A stretch of DNA of 19,432 bases from NCBI GenBank assembly GCA_026387255.1, contig JAPLMA010000015.1:1-19432 (forward strand), in the 5' to 3' direction. Shown here in pieces: positions 1-7,881 of the stretch; the first letter of the stretch is position 1; the number at the start of each line of letters is the position of its first letter. Origin of the DNA: Candidatus Omnitrophota bacterium (GTDB lineage Bacteria > Omnitrophota > Gorgyraeia > Gygaellales > Profunditerraquicolaceae). The position numbers and the translations under genes are program-made. The notes beneath the pieces were generated by a model that was not told the origin of the DNA, did not search any database, and was given only the letters and a program-made list of their open reading frames with translations.

Positions 1-1
1 G

Positions 2-727
2 CAGATGGAAATTGAATATTTTGTAAATCCCCTCGATGCTGATCAAGCGCTTGAGGAATGGATCCAGGCACGTTTTGATTGGTATCTTACCCTGGGAATA
101 AAAAGCCAAAACCTAAGAAAACGCCAACATGGCAAAGATGAACTAGCGCATTATGCCCACGCCTGCATGGATGTAGAGTATAATTTTCCTTTTGGTTGGG
201 CGGAGCTCGAAGGCATTGCTAACCGTTCGGATTTCGATTTAAAACAGCACGCTCAATACAGCGGCAAAGACCTGCAATATTTTGATGACCTAAAAAAAGA
301 AAAATTTTATCCTTATATTATTGAACCTTCCGGCGGAGTCGACCGGGCAGTCTTGGCATTTTTAATTGATGCCTACCATGAGGAAAAAGTTAAAGAAGAT
401 ACCCGCGTGGTCTTAAAATTAAATAAGGATCTGACCCCGACAAAAGTAGCCATTTTGCCGCTTTTGCGCAACCGGCCGGAAATTGTGGAAATCGCTAAAA
501 AAATTTCCCTGGATTTAAAAAAATCTTTTACTGCCGCTTATGACGATACCGGCTCTATCGGTAAACTCTATCGCCGGCAAGATGAGGTAGGCACGCTCTA
601 CTGCGTAACCATCGATGTGCAAACGCTGGAAGATAAACAGGTAACTGTGCGTGACCGTGATAGCATGCAGCAGGTAAGAATTTCGATCGATAAATTAAAA
701 GAATATTTAATCAACCAACTTAGTTAA
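2..727 (+). CDS. glyQS: Glycyl-tRNA synthetase, dimeric type, C-terminal part (5' truncated by window edge)
   Basis: This gene charges tRNA-Gly with glycine in the cytoplasm. Only about the last 241 residues lie in the window; the frame is open back to base 2, where it reads QMEIEYFV, a motif typical of class II dimeric GlyRS. Visible parts are the end of the catalytic core (WAELEGIANRSDFDL, the class II motif 3 region with EPSGGVDRAVLAFL) and the C-terminal anticodon-binding domain from about residue 135 (KVAILPLLRN, then YDDTGSIGKLYRRQDEVGTLYCVTID). These segments identify the alpha2 eukaryote-like/Gram-positive-type enzyme, not the alpha-beta tetramer. The first Met in view is internal, not the start. 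ppdK follows after 23 bases on the same strand, so co-transcription is likely. Confidence in the family is high. Confidence 0.93.
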   Translation, partial: QMEIEYFVNPLDADQALEEWIQARFDWYLTLGIKSQNLRKRQHGKDELAHYAHACMDVEYNFPFGWAELEGIANRSDFDLKQHAQYSGKDLQYFDDLKKEKFYPYIIEPSGGVDRAVLAFLIDAYHEEKVKEDTRVVLKLNKDLTPTKVAILPLLRNRPEIVEIAKKISLDLKKSFTAAYDDTGSIGKLYRRQDEVGTLYCVTIDVQTLEDKQVTVRDRDSMQQVRISIDKLKEYLINQLS

Positions 728-750
728 GGAAAGGCAGGGTTTAAAAAGTA

Positions 751-3483
751 ATGGCAAAGAAATATGTTTATAGCTTTGGTGGAGGCAAAGGTGAAGGCAA
801 TGAAAGCATGAAGAACCTCTTAGGCGGAAAAGGTGCGAATTTAGCCGAGATGGCCGGTAACAAAAATTTAATGTTACCTGTTCCTCCGGGATTTACCTGC
901 ACCACAGAGGTCTGCATATATTATTATCAGAATAAAAAGAAATATCCCAAGGAATTAAAAGAGCAGGTTTTAAAAGCTCTGGCAAAGGTAGAAAAATTGA
1001 TGGATCGGAAATTCGGAGATAGCAATAACCCGTTATTATTCTCCGTGCGTTCCGGAGCCAGAAAATCCATGCCCGGCATGATGGAAACAGTTTTAAATGT
1101 CGGCCTTACCGAAAAAACCATTCCCGGCCTCATCAAACAAAGCAATGGCAACAGCCGTTTCGTCTATGACGCTTATCGGCGCTTAATTATGATGTACTCC
1201 GATGTGGTTATGGAAAAAGCTGCTGGTATTGAGCCCAAAGGCGAAGAGGGTATCCGTAAGCAACTGGAAAAAATTATGCTGGATATGAAAAAAGAAAAAG
1301 GCTATTCTAGCGACACAGATTTAAACGTTGACGATTTGAAAAAACTCTGCGCGCAATTTAAAGTTAAAATTAAAAGTGTTTTAGGTAAAGAGTTTCCCGA
1401 TGAGCCCTTAGAGCAGTTATGGGGCGGCATTGGCGCGGTATTTTCTTCCTGGAATGGAAAACGCGCTGTCAGCTATCGGCGCATTGAAAATATTCCGGAT
1501 GCCTGGGGCACCGCCGTAAATGTACAAACCATGGTTTTTGGCAATATGGGTAATGACTCCGCCACCGGGGTTGCCTTCACTCGAAACCCGGGGAACGGTG
1601 AGAATAATTTTTACGGCGAATATTTAATTAACGCGCAAGGTGAAGATGTGGTCGCCGGTATCCGTACACCCGCGCCGATTAATGAATATTCTACCTCCAG
1701 CCATAATAAAGAACTGCTCACCTTGGAAATTGCCATGCCTAAGATTTATAAAGAGCTTTACGCAATACAAGACCGTCTTGAACAACATTACCATGATATG
1801 CAGGATATTGAGTTTACCATTGAAAAAGGAAAACTCTTTATGTTGCAGTGCCGCGTAGGAAAACGTAATGGCCCGGCAGCGGTGCGTATGGCCGTAGACA
1901 TGGTTAAAGAAAAAATGATTAAAAAGGAGCAGGCAGTAATGCGCGTAACTCCGGCACAGCTTGATGAATTATTACACCCCATCATTGATCCTAAAACAGA
2001 ATTAACGGTTAAACCTTTTGCTAAAGGCCTGCCCGCTGGCCCGGGTGGCGCTTGCGGACAGATTGTTTTTTCCTCTGGCGACGCAGTGGAATGGGCAAAA
2101 ACCAACAAAAAAGTAATTTTGGTGCGCGAAGAAACTAACCCGGAAGATGTTGAAGGTATGCGCGTAGCCCAGGCGATTCTTACTGCCCGCGGCGGCATGA
2201 CTTCACACGCGGCTTTAGTTGCCCGCGGTTGGGGTAAATGTTGTATTGTCGGCTGCAGCGCGATGCATGTTGATCTGGATAAAAAAACAGTGCAGGTCGA
2301 AGGTAAAACCTTAAAAGAAGGGGATTGGATCACCTTAAACGGTACCAAAGGCAATGTTTATGAAGGCCAACTACCCATGATGGATGCCTCCGAAGAAAAT
2401 ATGATACTCTCGGAGTTCTTAAAAATGTGCGACGCGATAAAAAAACTGGGTGTGCGCACTAACGGCGATACTCCAGCAGATGCGCAAAAAGCCCTGCAAT
2501 TCGGAGCCGAAGGTATTGGGCTTTTTCGTACCGAACATATGTTTTACGGCAAAGGTTCGGACCAGCCTTTATTCCTGTTGCGCAAAATGATTGTTTCTAA
2601 AACCATTGCGGAAAGACAGCTAGCCCTGGATGAATTATTCCCGTTTGTAAAAAAAGATATTAAAGGAACCATCGCGGCCATGGACGGTTTTCCGGTAGTT
2701 ATTCGTTTATTGGATCCGCCATTGCATGAATTCGTGCCCCGCGAGCAGGCAAAGCTTGAACAATTAGCTAAAGACTTAAATATTGACATGAAAGAGCTTA
2801 CTAAAAGAGCCGAAGGCTTGCATGAATCAAACCCCATGATGGGGCATCGCGGCGTACGTTTAGGCGTAACTTATCCTGAAGTAAGCGCGATGCAAATCCG
2901 CGCGATTTTAGAGGCAGCCGCGGAATTAGTTAAAGAAGGCAAAAATCCTTACCCCGAAATTATGATTCCGGTGGTTTGTGATGTAAAAGAATTGGCCGAC
3001 CAATTCGCGATTGCCGAGAAAATATATAGGGAAGTTTTGACAAAATACGGATTAAAGAAAATAAAGTATCTGCTTGGAACAATGATCGAGATTCCTCGGG
3101 CAGCGTTTGTGGCGGATAAACTAGCCAGTATAGCCAAATTCTTCTCCTTTGGAACCAATGATATGACTCAGATGGGTTTTGGTTTCTCCCGAGACGATAT
3201 CGGCGGATTCTTACCGGATTATATTAAAAAAGGTATTCTACCGGAAGATCCTTTCCAAAGCATTGATCAGGAGGGAATCGGCGAATTAATTAAAATGGGC
3301 ATCAAACGCGGACGCGCCACCAACAAAAACCTGGAAGTCGGCATCTGCGGAGAGCATGGCGGTGAACCTAAATCTGTTGAATTCTGTCACAATATTGGCA
3401 TGGATTATGTCAGCTGTTCGCCATTTAGGGTACCAATTGCAAAATTAGCCGCAGCGCAAGCGGTAATTAAAAATAAGAAGTAA
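751..3483 (+). CDS. ppdK: Pyruvate, phosphate dikinase
   Basis: This cytoplasmic enzyme interconverts pyruvate + ATP + Pi and PEP + AMP + PPi, and serves gluconeogenesis or PPi-linked glycolysis. At 910 residues it has the full family length. The N-terminal nucleotide-binding domain opens with GGKGANLAEM and contains FSVRSGARKSMPGMMETVLNVG. The central phosphohistidine domain has GGMTSHAALVARGWGK, with His486 as the phosphocarrier. The C-terminal PEP/pyruvate barrel has GLFRTEHMF, SFGTNDMTQM and VGICGEHGG, with Cys866 as the likely catalytic cysteine. The ribosome site is weak: a purine-rich AGGAAAGG lies about 16 bases upstream of the ATG, but MAKKYVYSFGGG matches the family start. A 13-bp stem palindrome follows the stop directly. 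No residue looks damaged. Confidence 0.97.
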   Translation: MAKKYVYSFGGGKGEGNESMKNLLGGKGANLAEMAGNKNLMLPVPPGFTCTTEVCIYYYQNKKKYPKELKEQVLKALAKVEKLMDRKFGDSNNPLLFSVRSGARKSMPGMMETVLNVGLTEKTIPGLIKQSNGNSRFVYDAYRRLIMMYSDVVMEKAAGIEPKGEEGIRKQLEKIMLDMKKEKGYSSDTDLNVDDLKKLCAQFKVKIKSVLGKEFPDEPLEQLWGGIGAVFSSWNGKRAVSYRRIENIPDAWGTAVNVQTMVFGNMGNDSATGVAFTRNPGNGENNFYGEYLINAQGEDVVAGIRTPAPINEYSTSSHNKELLTLEIAMPKIYKELYAIQDRLEQHYHDMQDIEFTIEKGKLFMLQCRVGKRNGPAAVRMAVDMVKEKMIKKEQAVMRVTPAQLDELLHPIIDPKTELTVKPFAKGLPAGPGGACGQIVFSSGDAVEWAKTNKKVILVREETNPEDVEGMRVAQAILTARGGMTSHAALVARGWGKCCIVGCSAMHVDLDKKTVQVEGKTLKEGDWITLNGTKGNVYEGQLPMMDASEENMILSEFLKMCDAIKKLGVRTNGDTPADAQKALQFGAEGIGLFRTEHMFYGKGSDQPLFLLRKMIVSKTIAERQLALDELFPFVKKDIKGTIAAMDGFPVVIRLLDPPLHEFVPREQAKLEQLAKDLNIDMKELTKRAEGLHESNPMMGHRGVRLGVTYPEVSAMQIRAILEAAAELVKEGKNPYPEIMIPVVCDVKELADQFAIAEKIYREVLTKYGLKKIKYLLGTMIEIPRAAFVADKLASIAKFFSFGTNDMTQMGFGFSRDDIGGFLPDYIKKGILPEDPFQSIDQEGIGELIKMGIKRGRATNKNLEVGICGEHGGEPKSVEFCHNIGMDYVSCSPFRVPIAKLAAAQAVIKNKK

Positions 3484-3491
3484 TAAAAACA

Positions 3492-3525
3492 GGGGATGGT
3501 TCTCTTAGCTAGGAGAACCATCCCC
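3492..3525. repeat. REP-like palindrome between ppdK and the sigma gene
   Basis: A perfect 13-bp inverted repeat, GGGGATGGTTCTC at 3492-3504 and its complement at 3513-3525, surrounds an 8-base spacer (ttagctag) that can itself pair partly. On the plus strand it is followed by aataaaaacc with no T-run. On the minus strand it is followed by tgtttttatta. As a terminator it would therefore suit minus-strand transcription better, although no minus-strand gene ends here. The shape and the GGGGA ends resemble REP elements mobilised by REP-associated tyrosine transposases; that link is inference. Confidence 0.6.
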
Positions 3526-3536
3526 AATAAAAACCT

Positions 3537-4352
3537 ATGGAAGCCTTAAAAACATACCTTAAAGAAGTTCGATTAATTCCTCTTTTAACTGCCAAACAGG
3601 AAATTGAGCTAAATAAGCGCATCCGCAAAGGTGATGAAATTGCCCGTAAAGATATGATTCGCGCAAATCTACGCCTGGTAATTAATATCGCTAAACGTTA
3701 TATGCGCTTGGGCACCCCATTTTTAGATTTAATTGAAGAGGGAAACCTGGGGTTAATGAAAGCCGTGGAAAAGTTCGACCACCGTAAAGGTTTCCGTTTT
3801 TCAACTTACGCTGCCTGGTGGATCAGGCAGGGAATTACCCGTTCGATTAGCGAACAAGGCAAGATGATTCGGGTTCCAGTATATATGAATGACTTAATTA
3901 CCAAATGGAAGAAGACTAAGGAACGTTTAAGCCAAAAACTAAAACGCATTCCTTCTGACCTAGAAATTGCCAAAAAATTAAAGCTTGCCCCCGAAAAAAC
4001 AGAAAAGATTAATTTCTGGATGTCCAGCACTACATCTTCTTTAGAAGCGCCAATTGGCGATGACAACGAAAATCAAATATCAGAATTAGTCGAAGATAAA
4101 AATGCTATTGCCCCCGATGCCGGGATTGTAAAACTCCTGGACCGGGAAAGAATCGATAATCTCCTAGAAGTAATGTCTGAGCGGGAGAGAGAAATTCTAG
4201 ATTTGCGTTTTGGATTAAGCAGCACTAAACCTCAGACCCTGGCAGTGGTGGCTAAAAAGCTAGGCGTTTCACGCGAGAGAATTCGCCAGATTGAAGAGGC
4301 GGCTTTAAGAAAATTAAGAAAATTTGTCGTTGGCCAGGAGAAAGAACTTTAA
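3537..4352 (+). CDS. RNA polymerase sigma factor, sigma-70 family (RpoD/SigA type, short)
   Basis: A primary-type sigma factor of 271 residues that directs RNA polymerase to promoters. Region 1.2 starts right at Met1 (LKTYLKEVRLIPLLTAKQE), so region 1.1 is absent. Region 2 spans about residues 40-110 with FLDLIEEGNLGLMKAVEKFD, GFRFSTYAAWWIRQGITRSI, covering core binding, -10 recognition and melting. Region 3 covers about 115-190. Region 4 (about 205-265) ends with the helix-turn-helix GVSRERIRQIEEAALRKLRK. The short length and lack of 1.1 suit an RpoS-like or alternative group 2 sigma as well as a minimal RpoD, so no symbol is given. No Shine-Dalgarno sequence sits at proper distance before ATG 3537. 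The leader is occupied by the palindrome, whose 3' arm contains the only GGAG, 21 bases upstream. Confidence 0.92.
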   Translation: MEALKTYLKEVRLIPLLTAKQEIELNKRIRKGDEIARKDMIRANLRLVINIAKRYMRLGTPFLDLIEEGNLGLMKAVEKFDHRKGFRFSTYAAWWIRQGITRSISEQGKMIRVPVYMNDLITKWKKTKERLSQKLKRIPSDLEIAKKLKLAPEKTEKINFWMSSTTSSLEAPIGDDNENQISELVEDKNAIAPDAGIVKLLDRERIDNLLEVMSEREREILDLRFGLSSTKPQTLAVVAKKLGVSRERIRQIEEAALRKLRKFVVGQEKEL

Positions 4353-4379
4353 CCCTGAAAAAAGATGAGGAGTCCCACC

Positions 4380-4913
4380 ATGGTAAATAACGCCCTTTTA
4401 GAAAAATCTATTCGTAATATTCCGGATTTCCCTAAACCAGGAATCCTTTTCCGCGACGTAACCACTTTAATCCAAAATAAAACTGCTTTTAAAAAATCCG
4501 TGGATTTACTGGCTAAAAAATATAAAGGTAAAGGATTTAATAAGGTAGTGGGGGTAGAGGCGCGGGGATTTATTTTTGGCGCGGCAGTCGCCTATAAAAT
4601 TGGGGCAGGGTTTGTACCGGTGCGCAAAAAAGGTAAACTTCCCTATAAAACAATTTCCACTACCTATGAACTGGAATACGGCACAGATACTCTAGAAATC
4701 CATCAAGACGCAATTACCTCCGGTGAAAAGATTTTAATTATTGATGACCTCTTAGCTACGGGTGGCACAGTTAAAGCGGTAATTGAATTGGTAAAACAGC
4801 TGGGAGGAAAAGTCGCTGGAATCGGTTTTGTCATTGAACTGGTAGATTTAAATGGCAAGGATAAATTCAAAGAGTATCCGCTATATTCTTTGGTTAAGTT
4901 TCAAGGAGAATAA
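4380..4913 (+). CDS. apt: Adenine phosphoribosyltransferase
   Basis: Purine salvage enzyme that converts adenine and PRPP to AMP and PPi in the cytoplasm. The chosen ATG (4380) has a good ribosome site, GAGGAG ending at 4372, seven bases upstream. An in-frame ATG at 4365 overlaps that site and is rejected, which gives 177 residues, the usual APT length. Visible motifs are IPDFPKPGILFRDVTTL near the N-terminus, VEARGFIFGAAVA, the flexible-loop region PVRKKGKLPYKT, the YELEYGTDTLEIH segment, and the PRPP-binding loop ILIIDDLLATGGT. It lies 27 bases after the sigma gene and four bases before a tRNA gene, so all are probably on one transcript. Confidence 0.97.
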   Translation: MVNNALLEKSIRNIPDFPKPGILFRDVTTLIQNKTAFKKSVDLLAKKYKGKGFNKVVGVEARGFIFGAAVAYKIGAGFVPVRKKGKLPYKTISTTYELEYGTDTLEIHQDAITSGEKILIIDDLLATGGTVKAVIELVKQLGGKVAGIGFVIELVDLNGKDKFKEYPLYSLVKFQGE

Positions 4914-4916
4914 TCT

Positions 4917-4990
4917 GCGCCTGTAGCTCACCTGGATAGAGCAAGAGTTTCCTAAACTCTGGGCAGCAGGTTCGACTCCTGCCAGGCGCA
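4917..4990 (+). tRNA. tRNA-Arg (anticodon CCT)
   Basis: A complete 74-base cloverleaf. The acceptor stem GCGCCTG (4917-4923) pairs with CAGGCGC (4983-4989), with A4990 as discriminator. The D stem is GCTC/GAGC, the anticodon stem AGAGT/ACTCT with loop TTCCTAA, and the T arm GCAGG-TTCGACT-CCTGC. Anticodon CCT reads AGG codons as arginine. CCA is not encoded. It sits between apt and the PHP gene on the same strand with almost no spacing. Confidence 0.96.
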
Positions 4991-5001
4991 TTTTTAAAAA
5001 A

Positions 5002-5655
5002 ATGTATAACTTACACGCACATACTTTCTTAAGCGATGGTAACCTGCTTCCCTCAGAGGTAGCCGTACGCTATCAGGATAAAGGTTATTCGCTGATTGCC
5101 ATCACGGACCACGCTGATTACAGTAATATCAAACAAATCGCAAAATCCATTGTAGAGTTCTGCAAACGCTGGCCAAAAGATTCTTCGATAAAAGTTTTGC
5201 CGGGAGTAGAATTAACCCATCTGCCTCCGGAACAGTTTAAGCCTTTGGCGGCTTTAGCCAGAAAAGAAGGAATTAAAATTATTATCGCCCACGGAGAAAC
5301 TCCGGTTGAACCGGTAGCAAAAGATACAAACCACCTGGCGCTGATGGCGGATATTGATATTCTAGCTCACCCGGGTTTAATTTCTGATGCAGATACGCAA
5401 CTAGCAAAAAAGCACAACATCTTCCTAGAAATTACCAGTAGAAAAGGCCACCGACAAACTAATGCCCATGTCATAAAACAAGCTAGAAAATTCGGCGCGA
5501 AATTAATTTTAAATAATGATAGCCACACCCCGGAAGATATTATCAGCCCCGCGGAATTAATTCAAGTCGGGTTAGATTTTGGGTTAACCGCAGCTGAGAT
5601 TGATAAAATTTATGAAGATGTAAAAGTTTTCTTAATTAAAAGGGAGGGGAAATGA
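5002..5655 (+). CDS. PHP-domain metal-dependent phosphoesterase (histidinol-phosphatase-like)
   Basis: A 217-residue stand-alone PHP domain, predicted to hydrolyse a phosphate ester with bound divalent metals. The metal-ligand motifs occur in order: NLHAHTFLSDG at residues 3-13, ITDHADY, PGVELTH, IIAHGET, ILAHPG and NNDSHTPED. The length and motif set fit the histidinol-phosphate phosphatase-like PHP group, but no histidine genes are near and the substrate cannot be read from sequence. The start fits because the first metal motif begins at residue 3. No ribosome site is seen in the 11 bases after the tRNA. Its end overlaps the next gene by four bases (ATGA), which suggests translational coupling. 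Confidence 0.88.
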   Translation: MYNLHAHTFLSDGNLLPSEVAVRYQDKGYSLIAITDHADYSNIKQIAKSIVEFCKRWPKDSSIKVLPGVELTHLPPEQFKPLAALARKEGIKIIIAHGETPVEPVAKDTNHLALMADIDILAHPGLISDADTQLAKKHNIFLEITSRKGHRQTNAHVIKQARKFGAKLILNNDSHTPEDIISPAELIQVGLDFGLTAAEIDKIYEDVKVFLIKREGK

Positions 5656-6107
5656 AATCTTTCACAAAACTAGCTTTCCTATTTACTATCTGCTACCTAC
5701 TAACTACTACTCTTACGGGTTGTTCAACCACCCCGAACAGCCGAATAGAACCTCAGGCAATTATAAAATTTACTGATGTACCGATACCTACAGGCTTAAA
5801 ACCTCTGCCTCAGGCATCATACTCTTTTGAAAGTTCAGGGGTACGCGTAGGTGTACTAAAATATCAAGGCAAAGCCAATATTGACCAGATAATTAATTTT
5901 TATAAAGAGCAGATGCCGATGTACAACTGGAATTTGGTCAATATTATTGAGTATAATCAGCGGCTAATGAACTTTGAGCGGGAAAATGAAACCTGTATAA
6001 TTACCATGCAACCGGCTGGCTTTTGGAATGAGGATGCTCTAGTGACCATCTCCTTAGGCCCCAAATCGCAAAATTCAACTAAAAAGGTCACATCTCCAAT
6101 TAAATAA
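5652..6107 (+). CDS. Small secreted lipoprotein of unknown function
   Basis: A 151-residue predicted lipoprotein. The N-terminus is a short positive stretch, a hydrophobic core and the lipobox LTGC with acylated Cys24, so the mature protein should be membrane-anchored and extracytoplasmic. The rest is a small alpha/beta domain containing PIPTGLKPLPQASYSFESSG and KANIDQIINFYKEQMPMYNW, the latter resembling small lipoproteins in which a helix precedes a YxW motif. No enzymatic residues are evident. GGGAGGGG lies six bases upstream of the ATG, and the start codon overlaps the stop of the PHP gene. I do not recognise a named family. Its link to the PHP enzyme may be only positional. Confidence 0.75.
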   Translation: MKSFTKLAFLFTICYLLTTTLTGCSTTPNSRIEPQAIIKFTDVPIPTGLKPLPQASYSFESSGVRVGVLKYQGKANIDQIINFYKEQMPMYNWNLVNIIEYNQRLMNFERENETCIITMQPAGFWNEDALVTISLGPKSQNSTKKVTSPIK

Positions 6108-6115
6108 AAATATAC

Positions 6116-6143
6116 TTGACAAATAAAGAGTTATAGGTAAAAT
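6116..6143 (+). promoter_or_regulatory. Sigma-70-type promoter of the porin gene
   Basis: TTGACA at 6116-6121 and TAAAAT at 6138-6143 are separated by 16 bases. Transcription would start near 6150, giving a leader of about 90 bases that includes a 6-bp stem (CTAGGC 6172-6177 / GCCTAG 6192-6197) and a strong AAGGAGGAG ribosome site before ATG 6243. The same hexamers and spacing recur at 7818-7845. Confidence 0.8.
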
Positions 6144-6242
6144 ATTTATAAGTGACTTAATAGAAATTATCCTAGGCAATACAATTATAAAGCCTAGTTA
6201 ACCATATATCCACAACAGTTAACAAAAAAGGAGGAGTAAAAA

Positions 6243-7610
6243 ATGGGTAAACGCTTGATTTTAGTATTAGCGCTTGCTTTAGTAGTAGGCTTAACATTTA
6301 GCGCTGCCTACGCTGAAGTTCAGAATGTAAAGGTATCTGGTGATATCACAATGAGTGGTATCGCAAGAAACCATTTTAATTTGGTTAATAATGCAGTTTC
6401 AGGGACCCCAGGTGGAGACAAGAGTGTTTTAAAACAGAATTTCTTAATGTCTCAGATCAGGGTTCGCATTGATGCCGACCTTACAGACAATGTTATGGCC
6501 ACCGTAAGAATGATCAATGAAAGAATCTGGAACGGACAAAACGATACTAACAATGGTGGTACCTCTAGTAGTAATAGCACCAACATTGATCTTGATCTAG
6601 CTTATGTTGCTTTGAAAGAATTTTTGTATTCACCTTTAACCTTAACTGTAGGCCGCCAGGAAATTAAATTCGGTAACGGTTTTGTTATCGGCAATGCAAA
6701 AGCTTTTGGTACTTCATCAAGCATTCCTACTGACTTATCAGAAAGAAAAGCTTTTGATGCCATACGCGCCACCTTAAACTATGATCCATTAGTTGTGGAT
6801 TTAGTTTACGCTCAAGTAAAACAAAGTGCCACTAATGACAGAAATACCGTGAGCTTAACTGGTATTAACGCTAATTATACAATCAATAAAAAAGTGAATG
6901 TTTCAGGTTATTACTGGTTAAAAAGAAATAATAACCACACAGGCACTAATGTTTCCACCAGAACTGATGAACTTTCCACAATTGGTGGTTTAGTTTCTAC
7001 TACTCCAATTGAAAACTTAACCGCTTCCTTAGAAGGTGCTTATCAGTTTGGTAGGAATACCGAAACAGCATCCACAACACAAAAAAGACATGACGCTTGG
7101 TCATTGCAAGCAATGGCAGATTATACCTTTGCCAAAGTAAAAACAACACCCAAAATTGGTGCATCTTATACCTATCTTTCCGGAGCTAAAAAAGATGGCA
7201 CTAAAAATCAGGGTTGGGATCCTTTGTTCTATGATCAAAAACTCAACAATATCGTTTACACAATCCTACCTTTTTCTAATATGAATGCTTTTAATGTAAG
7301 AGGTAGCATGAAACCGGTTGAGGATGTTACTGTATCTGTGGTTTATGGATACTACGATGTAGCTCAAAAGAACGGTGCAGATTTTACTATTCCTAACACC
7401 TATGATAACGGAGCTACTTATGGTAGTGGTACCGGAACATATACCGGCAAAAGACACCTTGGTAGCGCTCTTGACGGTACTATCACTTATGATTATACTG
7501 AAGATGTACAGTTTGGCTTAACCGCTGGTTATTTCTTACCGGGCGGCGCATTATCTAGTAATTCAGCTAATGCCTCTCAGTTAATCGGTTCAATGAAAGT
7601 TACATTCTAA
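6243..7610 (+). CDS. Porin-like outer-membrane beta-barrel protein
   Basis: A 455-residue exported protein predicted to form an outer-membrane channel. The signal peptide is classical, with cleavage after AYA at residue 24. The mature part alternates polar and hydrophobic residues in strands with aromatic ends, for example VDLVYAQVKQ, VNVSGYYWLKR, ASLEGAYQF, PKIGASYTYLSG and VSVVYGYYDV, and ends in VTF, the C-terminal aromatic signature for barrel insertion. GRQEIKFGNGFVIGN recalls alginate-export/porin-like barrels. Loops are rich in Asn, Thr and Ser. The gene stands alone between a strong promoter and a strong terminator and has an excellent ribosome site, all signs of an abundant protein. 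The solute is unknown. Confidence 0.85.
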   Translation: MGKRLILVLALALVVGLTFSAAYAEVQNVKVSGDITMSGIARNHFNLVNNAVSGTPGGDKSVLKQNFLMSQIRVRIDADLTDNVMATVRMINERIWNGQNDTNNGGTSSSNSTNIDLDLAYVALKEFLYSPLTLTVGRQEIKFGNGFVIGNAKAFGTSSSIPTDLSERKAFDAIRATLNYDPLVVDLVYAQVKQSATNDRNTVSLTGINANYTINKKVNVSGYYWLKRNNNHTGTNVSTRTDELSTIGGLVSTTPIENLTASLEGAYQFGRNTETASTTQKRHDAWSLQAMADYTFAKVKTTPKIGASYTYLSGAKKDGTKNQGWDPLFYDQKLNNIVYTILPFSNMNAFNVRGSMKPVEDVTVSVVYGYYDVAQKNGADFTIPNTYDNGATYGSGTGTYTGKRHLGSALDGTITYDYTEDVQFGLTAGYFLPGGALSSNSANASQLIGSMKVTF

Positions 7611-7631
7611 TACAAGTTATCTAGAAACACT

Positions 7632-7667
7632 AACCCTCGGAGGGTGAAAATCCTCCGAGGGTTTTTT
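7632..7667 (+). terminator. Intrinsic terminator after the porin gene
   Basis: A 12-bp GC-rich stem (AACCCTCGGAGG at 7632-7643 with its complement at 7652-7663) has an 8-base loop and runs into six T. It ends 57 bases after the porin stop codon and is oriented for plus-strand termination. Confidence 0.95.
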
Positions 7668-7684
7668 ATTAATGGAAAAGAAAA

Positions 7685-7805
7685 AGTAGACAGTCTATAT
7701 AACCCACTGTAAATAATAATGTTACATAACAAATACTGACAGGACAATTACCCGTATTTGTTTTACAACATTTGTTATTGCATACAGTTACATAAACTGT
7801 CTACT
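7685..7805. repeat. Nested inverted and direct repeats upstream of the envelope operon
   Basis: The outer arms AGTAGACAGT (7685-7694) and ACTGTCTACT (7796-7805) are perfect complements about 100 bases apart. Between them are AACAAATAC (7728-7736) facing GTATTTGTT (7754-7762), a direct repeat GTTACATAA at 7721-7729 and 7787-7795, and a small hairpin ACAGTT/AACTGT at 7784-7800. No gene fits here. It could be an array of operators or a decayed small mobile element. Confidence 0.55.
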
Positions 7806-7817
7806 AAATAATTTCTA

Positions 7818-7845
7818 TTGACATATTGCTTGGTAATGTTAAAAT
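7818..7845 (+). promoter_or_regulatory. Promoter of the COG3014-LpoB-YcfL-protease operon
   Basis: TTGACA (7818-7823) and TAAAAT (7840-7845) are spaced by 16 bases, with predicted transcription start near 7852. That start excludes the TTG at 7852 as an initiation codon and leaves a leader of about 30 bases with AAGGAG at 7861-7866. Confidence 0.75.
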
Positions 7846-7853
7846 ATAACATT
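7835..7853. promoter_or_regulatory. Candidate operator over the -10 box
   Basis: AATGTTA (7835-7841) and TAACATT (7847-7853) are perfect inverted half-sites separated by five bases and centred on the -10 hexamer. A related AATGTTACATAAC occurs at 7718-7730. A dimeric regulator bound here would block RNA polymerase. This is inference from symmetry and position only. Confidence 0.45.
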
Positions 7854-7881
7854 GTTATCAAAGGAGAATATTATTAAAGTC

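Noticed and set aside
1788..2354. 188-residue minus-strand open frame inside ppdK
   Set aside because: It is an antisense shadow of the strongly conserved phosphohistidine region and shows no protein signature of its own.
3492..3525. Intrinsic terminator of ppdK
   Set aside because: The stem is strong but no T-run follows on the plus strand; it is listed as a repeat instead.
4365..4379. Upstream ATG for apt
   Set aside because: It overlaps the GAGGAG ribosome site that serves ATG 4380, and the extra residues are not part of the family.
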